64,000 nt of DNA from Isoetes taiwanensis. Lineage: Eukaryota; Streptophyta; Lycopodiopsida; Isoetales; Isoetaceae. Position numbers and translations under genes: made by a program. Numbering within the stretch: the first letter of the stretch is position 1; each line of letters starts with the position of its first letter. Shown here piece by piece: positions 58,260 through 64,000 of the stretch. The notes under the pieces were generated by a model. That model was not told the DNA's origin. It saw nothing but the letters and a program-made list of their open reading frames with translations, and made no database searches. The stretch spans positions 162,069 to 226,068 of the forward strand of contig JAJEKV010000412.1 of assembly GCA_021234155.1 (NCBI GenBank), read 5' to 3'.

Positions 58260-61200
58260 ATGGCTCCTAGAGGAAGAAATGAACAACAAGAAGCCCAGTA
58301 ATCATTGGAACCACAAGGAGTACCTGTTGCAACTGTGGTGCAGCCAAATTGTGCAATCCCACAGTATTTTGAGCTAAGTTTGCCCATTACTCCACCCATA
58401 TTTGAACCAACTATGAATGCTAACCATTTTCTGAAAGTATTTGATGAATATTATAGAGATTATGGTTGTAAAAAGGGCTGTAGATTCTCTGAGTTTAAGA
58501 GATGCATGAAATCTGATGAGGCATATGCTTGGTGTGAGCATGTGACCTCAGTTATGGGTACTGATACATATGAGAGTCTTGTGCAGCAATTTTTGGCTAG
58601 GTTTGGCAAACTATCTGCCCCTCAAGAATTAGCAAATGAGCTACAAATTTTTTGCATAAGGGCAGGTGAAAGTATCAACCACTATGTGGAGAGGTTTAGT
58701 GCATATTTGAGAAAATGCCAAAAGAGTCAGGTACCTACTCCCACACTCTATTTCGTAGCTGCTTCTGTCACCAAGGCCTAAGGTGCACATAAAGATGCTA
58801 AAAATTCAAAATCAGGAAGGCTTTGATACCATACACAAAGCTTTTGAAAAGGCAACTAAAATCTCTAATGATATGTCTTTTCTGCCTGATAATCATGTGA
58901 ACCATTGTGCTGACCCTTTTTATCCAGATTGTGAGCAGGAGTATGAGCATGTGCCTATGTATGCAGTGCAAAAAGAAAGAAGAAAATCCAAAGATGAAGA
59001 AGCTACACCTAAAATCAGTGAATCCAAGAGTGAGATGGCCAAAATGTCTGAGACCATTGCAGAGCTAACCAAACAACTTTTGGAGTTGAAGAACAGCAAA
59101 AAAACTTATCCTCCTTGTGCACATTGTTTCAAAGATACTCATCCTTCTGATATTTGCTATTCTGAGGGGCATGCTTAAAATGTGGAAAAAAAGGTCATTT
59201 TGGAAAGATCTGCCCTGTGTGCAATTTCTGCAAGGAAATAGGTCATCTTGAGGACAAATGTTTTGTTAAAGAATACTTTGACAAGCAGGACAAAGGCAAG
59301 AAATTGGAAGGGACATCTGCCATTAGGTTTGTAGAGGAATATGAGGAGCAGGAGGAGATCATGGTGGTGCAAACAAGAAAAATGGTGGAAAGTGGAACAC
59401 TTGCAGATAAAAGTATGAGCAAGAACATTCCTGTCAACAGAGAAGTTCAGGTAATAGCTCCACCTCCTTTTGAGAAGTTTAATAAAAAGGACAAAGAGTT
59501 AGATGAGCTAGATATGATCCTAAAAAGTTCTAAAGTAAGCATAGATCTCCTCACGCTTCTCAGAATTGCACCTAGCTATAGAGAGAAAATATTGAGGTCT
59601 AATAATGTTGAACAAATTTCATTTGCTGATGTGCATGAGACAGAGAAAGTTATATTAACTCAAGAAGAAAAAGATCCAGGTGCCTTCACCTGCTCAGCTA
59701 GTTTAGGTAACTTGCATTTATCTAGAGTCTTGCTAGATGGAGGCTCTCCACTAAATGTTATGCCTCAGCATGTAATGAAGAAGTGTGGTCTTGCTGTCAC
59801 TCAACCATCACCTGTCATATTAAGGTCATTCTCCAATGCTAAAATAAAACCCATAGGACTAGTGACAAAGGTGCCAATAGAAATTGAAGGTATAATTGTT
59901 GAGGCCAGTTTCATAGTTGTGGCTTTTGAAGATAATTGTGATGTGACTGACATATATGACTTGTTGTTGGGAAGGAGATGGTTATCCACTGTAGATGCTA
60001 GACCTGTCTGGTCCAAAGGGCGATTGTACCATTTCAAATGGAGCAAGAACTGTAACTCTATACAACAAAACAGTGATGCTAATCTCAGACAACTTTATAG
60101 AACAAGACATGTTGATTGAAGATGAGCCGGTGTGTTAAAAATGCCTGTTTCTGTTTGCAAACCAATAGAAATCATACCTACCTGTTTAGGTGACCTTAGC
60201 ATGGAAGCAAATCTCAATAAAGGTGTATTGTGGTTTGATGGTGGAATTTCAATCAAATTGAATATAGCATCTTCTGCAGCTGTGATCAGAAACTGTGCCA
60301 ATAAACTCTTATCCAAAGTTGGTAGAGTGCATGAAGGAATCACTTCAAATATGGTCGAATATAAGGCACTCATAGCTGGCTTAGAAGAATCTTTGGCTTT
60401 AGGTTTGACTAACATATCTATCTTTGGTGATTCTCAATTGATATGCAGACAGGTCACTGGAGAATACCAGACCAAAAACCAAGACATGTCAGAGCTCAAA
60501 GAAAGGGTACTGCAACTTCTAAGCAAGTTCAAGGCTTGGGAGATCAAACATATACCTAGGGAGGAAAATTGTGAAGCAGATGCACTTTGCAGAACCATGC
60601 TCCTCGACTATTTGGCTGAGCGAGCTATAAATGAAGATGAATTAAACAAGGAAGATGCAACACAACTTTATCCTATTCTGGTGATAGATGCACAGCAAGA
60701 GAAGGAGGTAAAAGAGTTAACTATCAACAAAAATGGACAGGTAAGAACACTTTTCCTTGGAGATCTTTTTGATAGCAAAGATGAGGCTTCCTTAAAAGTT
60801 TTCTTTGAAGCTGGAAAGATGTATTTGCCTGGGATTATACAGAATTAGTGGGAGTGAGGACTGATATCTGTGAATTTGAAATAAAGATAAAAGAAGATGC
60901 TAAACCTGTAATGCAAAAACTCAGGAGAATAAATGCATCACTGCTTACCTTGATCAGAGAGGAATTATTGAAGATGAAAGAAGCTGAGGTTATTAAAGAG
61001 ATAACAAATCCTGACTGGCTGTCTTGCATTGTTCCAGTAGAAAAGAAGAATAAGAGCATTAGGATTTGTATAGATTACAGGGATCTAAACAAGGCCACTA
61101 TTAAAGATTGTTATCCATTACCATTTCTAGAAGAAGTGTTACATGCAACCTGCGCAGGGAAAGAAATATATTCTTTTAGATGGATTTTCGGGTTTCAATC

Positions 61201-63521
61201 AGATCAAGATAAAAGAGGCAGATCAAGCTAAGACCTCTTTCATAACCCCTTGGGGTACTTTTGCCATGATGAAAATGCCATTTGGCTTGATGAATGCATC
61301 TGCTACCTTTCAAAGAGCAATGGATAAAATATTTCAAAGCATGCCAATGTCAATCTTTAGAGTTTTCTTGGATGATTTGTGCCTAGGAACTTCTCTAACT
61401 AAACATATGGAGTTGCTGACAATGACAATGGAGTTGTGCGGGGAAGGGTGGAGTGTGTTTGAATCCAAAGAAGTGTGTATTTCTCCTGTTCTAAAGGTGA
61501 ATTCTTTGGGTCATGAGGTGTCTACTCAAGGAATCAAAGTATCTGAAGGAAAAATGGAGGCTTTGAAGAAATTAGCTCCACCTAAAACCCTAAAACAGGT
61601 GAAGAGCTTCATGGGCTTGACAAGTTTTTTGAGAATGTATGTGCCTAACTTTTCACACATCATAAGTCCTTTGGCAGCTCTGACACGTGTTGGCAAGTAT
61701 AACAAGAGTGAGAGCAAATTTATTGCAATAGAATGGACAGATGAATGCCAAGCTGCATTTGACCTGTTGATAACTTCCATATGCCAATCAGAGATTCTAA
61801 AACCACCAGACCTTGCTCAACCATTCCAGGCATATATCAGTGTCACTAGCAAAGCTGTAGGCATAGCACTCATGCAGAAACATGGGATAATATCTTTTGC
61901 CGAAAATTTGGTGCGATCGAGAAACGAGATACCTAGAATGGAAAAAAAGTAAAGTGGAATAATGTTTTTCTGCAAAGGCTTGGTCATATAGTTCAACACA
62001 ATGAGGTGAAAGTAATGATACATCAAAATCCTATCCCCATCTTTGTTCGAGAAAACTCGAGTAAGGCTAAATTATGTAGATGGGCATGCAAGATCTGTGG
62101 ATTACAATTTAAAGATTAGGACTGTCAAAACAATCAAGAGTCCTAGTGATTATTTGACCAATAAGGTGTTTGAGTTTGAAGATTTTAATGGTTTAAGTAC
62201 TGATGAAGTGTGTGAAATTGCTACTAACCTTGTGCTATCTAGTAAAATGCAAGAGGACTGGCAGGATGAAATCATCAAGTTTCTCAAACATGAAGAGGTA
62301 CCAGAAAACTTTACAGGCAGTCAGTTGAGAAGATTCAAAGAAAAAGCAAAAACATACAGAATGATTGGAGAGGTATTATGTAAGATTGATCAATCTGGTG
62401 TTTTACTAAGGTGTGTTGATAGGTCAGAAGCTGAGTTGATTCTAGAAGCTTGCCATGAAGGAATTTGTGGAGGTCATTATGCAGCTGATACAACTGCAAA
62501 AAAGATACTCAGGTCTAGATATTACTGGCCCAGCTTGTTTAAAGATTGTTATGAGACTATCAGGAGATGCCATAAATGCCAGATACATGGAAAAAGAATT
62601 CTTCAGCCTGCTGCCTTGACTAGCATCACATTGGGGACTAGACTTCATAGGGCCTATACATCCAAATTCTCCCTCTCAGCATGAATACATACTAGTGGCA
62701 ACAGATTTTTTCACCAAATGGGCAGAAGCTGTCCCATTGAGACAAGCAAATGCTTCAACAACTGCTAGGTTCCTCCATGAAAACATTTGCACTAGATTTG
62801 GTATTCCTCCAAAAATAGTTTTACGTGAGGAGGCACACAGCAGTTCATAAATGATGTGATCAGCAACCTCCTAAAACCTTGAAAGTAAAGCATGTGAAAA
62901 GCTCAAAGATACTACCCTCGGGGCAATGGCCAAGCCGGAGTCCACCAACAAAGTTCTAAAAGGTATTCTCAAGAAGACAATAGAGGTACATAAAAAAGGA
63001 TTGGCACCTTAAATTACATGATGCACTTTGGGCATATAGAACTACAATTAAAAATGCTACTAATCATACCTTTTGCTCTTGTCTATGGTGTTGAGGCTGT
63101 TATTCGGTGGAACTAGAGTTGCCTTCCTTAAGGTTAGCTCTAAAGATTCAAATGCGATGGAGGAAGCATACAAGGATAGGTTTGATAGGTTGCTCCATCT
63201 AGAAGAAGAGAGGTTTGAAGCAGAGAATGCCATCTTGCTTAAGAAGGCAAAAGATGCAAACAAAGATTCAAAGCCATTCACAAATTGCAAGGAAGTTTCA
63301 AAGAGGGGAGCTAGTTCTCAAATGGGACAAGGCAAAGGGAAAACATGAGTAAATTTGTTTGCTTATGGAAGGGCCATACAAAATCTGTGGACAAGCGGTA
63401 CAAATTCTTACTTCCTAAAAGATATCACAACAGGCAGCAAGAAACTTCATGAACCCTATAAACATATTACATCTAAAAAAGATATTGGCAACAACATATT
63501 TGTATGAGTTTGTTTGAATAA
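58260..63521 (+). pseudogene. Copy E: full-length gag-pol with frameshifts
   Basis: Same organisation as B and D. Clean blocks are Gag 58,305-58,781 and 58,783-59,178, knuckle 3 through protease 59,217-about 60,020, archaeal RNase H 60,132-60,848, and RT 60,848-61,140 and 61,143-about 61,930. The integrase is the most damaged: about 18 bp are missing near 62,632, and the second catalytic Asp region is scrambled (TTTTACGTGAGGAGG near 62,820). Several changes are CAG/CTG-type (GCTCAAAGATACTACC at 62,902). The archaeal RNase H has one substitution, NMVEYKAL for NMAEYKAL, leaving the catalytic Glu. Confidence 0.85.
60132..60848 (+). CDS. Copy E: archaeal-type RNase H between protease and RT, intact
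   Basis: RNase H removes the RNA strand of the RNA-DNA hybrid. In this clean 239-codon stretch the four catalytic acidic residues can be read: Asp in VLWFDGG (codon at 60,237), Glu in NMVEYKALIAGLEE (60,357), Asp in ISIFGDSQLI (60,429) and Asp in HIPREENCEADAL (60,579). The Q(V)xGEYQTKNQDM segment and HIPRExN motif are typical of the archaeal/plant-type RNase H acquired by Tat elements. It is followed by LFLGDLFDSKDEASLKVFFE, which leads into RT (CEFEIKIKEDAKPVMQKLRR). Position upstream of RT is the notable feature. Confidence 0.9.
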   Translation: MLKMPVSVCKPIEIIPTCLGDLSMEANLNKGVLWFDGGISIKLNIASSAAVIRNCANKLLSKVGRVHEGITSNMVEYKALIAGLEESLALGLTNISIFGDSQLICRQVTGEYQTKNQDMSELKERVLQLLSKFKAWEIKHIPREENCEADALCRTMLLDYLAERAINEDELNKEDATQLYPILVIDAQQEKEVKELTINKNGQVRTLFLGDLFDSKDEASLKVFFEAGKMYLPGIIQN

Positions 63522-64000
63522 GATAGCCATTTGGATAGTTAGCTACTTGAATTATTAGAGACACTAGCTTTAAAATTAATAGGTATGTTCCTTAAAGATG
63601 TGGGTGCTTGTGCTCTTTTTGATGTTATTTTGAAATTACTTTCATAAAGTAAAAAAAAAAAAAAGAAAAAAAAAGGAAAAAAAAGAGAAAATAGGTTTTA
63701 ACTTTGATATCTTGTGTGTATTATGATGTTGCGGGTTGAGATCACGGGTCCATGAAAGCCTAGGAGGAGTTGTTTTCTAACATATGTAGAACTTGCCATG
63801 ACAAAGTTCACTAGTTCGAATAATCTCCACCCGAGCAAATAGTTGCCCTCCAATTCATATCACCTGTAATTTTCATTGATGGTGGATCCCAAATGTACCT
63901 AAACATGACTACAAGTATCGGGAGAACGGTAATCGACATCATGTATTTTCACACTGGCAGTCCAATTCGAGACATTCCAATTCCATTTTCATCTCAGCTT
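63522..64000 (+). other. 3' internal region of copy E, cut by the window end
   Basis: Contains the purine tract 63,651-63,691 and then the conserved post-integrase sequence, with many CAG/CTG-type changes in the last 250 bp. The next LTR is expected about 0.5 kb beyond the window. Confidence 0.75.

Larger units (their letters stand above)
28834..64000 (+). mobile_element. Head-to-tail array of one Tat-lineage Ty3/gypsy LTR retrotransposon family
   Basis: Five internal regions (A-E) alternate with five LTRs in the same orientation, and each internal junction has a single LTR serving both neighbours. Unit starts are 28,834, 33,535, 42,276, 47,000 and 55,752, so unit lengths are about 4.70, 8.74, 4.72, 8.75 and more than 8.2 kb. 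Tat affinity rests on the DGGS protease, an RT-linked RNase H of degenerate Tat type, the absence of a chromodomain and an archaeal-type RNase H. Copies are nearly identical outside CAG/CTG sites. The array arose either by unequal recombination between LTRs or by insertion of concatemers. It continues beyond the window. Confidence 0.95.

Overview
The window looks like nuclear DNA of a land plant, probably one with a large, transposon-rich genome. The evidence is split genes with GT-AG introns, plant-type gene families and a Tat-lineage Ty3/gypsy retrotransposon. The species cannot be named from the sequence; a fern, lycophyte or gymnosperm-like genome would fit, but that is inference.

Left part (1-28,833): low gene density. 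The one convincing intact gene is on the minus strand at 5,502-11,020. Ten exons join without a frameshift into a 335-residue TAM41-type mitochondrial phosphatidate cytidylyltransferase. Further right on the minus strand are the C-terminal half of a SMYD-type SET-domain gene (15.4-16.5 kb, 5' incomplete and frameshifted) and a fragment of a nuclear poly(A) polymerase (22.0-22.6 kb). On the plus strand lies a broken kinesin-14 motor (25.4-26.06 kb) whose last exon and flank are duplicated 1.6 kb downstream. Between them are foldback elements, tandem duplications, a palindrome-rich array (1.73-2.23 kb) and a pair of ~105-bp inverted repeats 7.4 kb apart that bracket the poly(A) polymerase fragment.

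Right part (28,834-64,000, continuing past the window): a head-to-tail array of one LTR retrotransposon family in which neighbouring copies share single LTRs: LTR1-A-LTR2-B-LTR3-C-LTR4-D-LTR5-E-. LTRs are ~2.45 kb, with TGTTG...CAACA ends, and each is followed by a 20-nt primer site complementary to a tRNA-Gln 3' end. B, D and E carry the full coding set: Gag with three CCHC knuckles, a DGGS protease, an archaeal-type RNase H, RT, a degenerate RT-linked RNase H, and integrase with a GPY/F module. A and C have an identical 4.03-kb deletion leaving only Gag plus most of the protease. The striking point is domain order: the archaeal-type RNase H lies between protease and RT, whereas in the angiosperm Tat elements I know it follows the RT-linked RNase H.

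Most frameshifts separating the copies fall on CAG/CTG trinucleotides and include a recurrent CAGCA to CAAAGA change at unrelated sites. This looks like systematic base-calling error, perhaps at CHG-methylated cytosines, so the elements are probably more intact than the sequence suggests.
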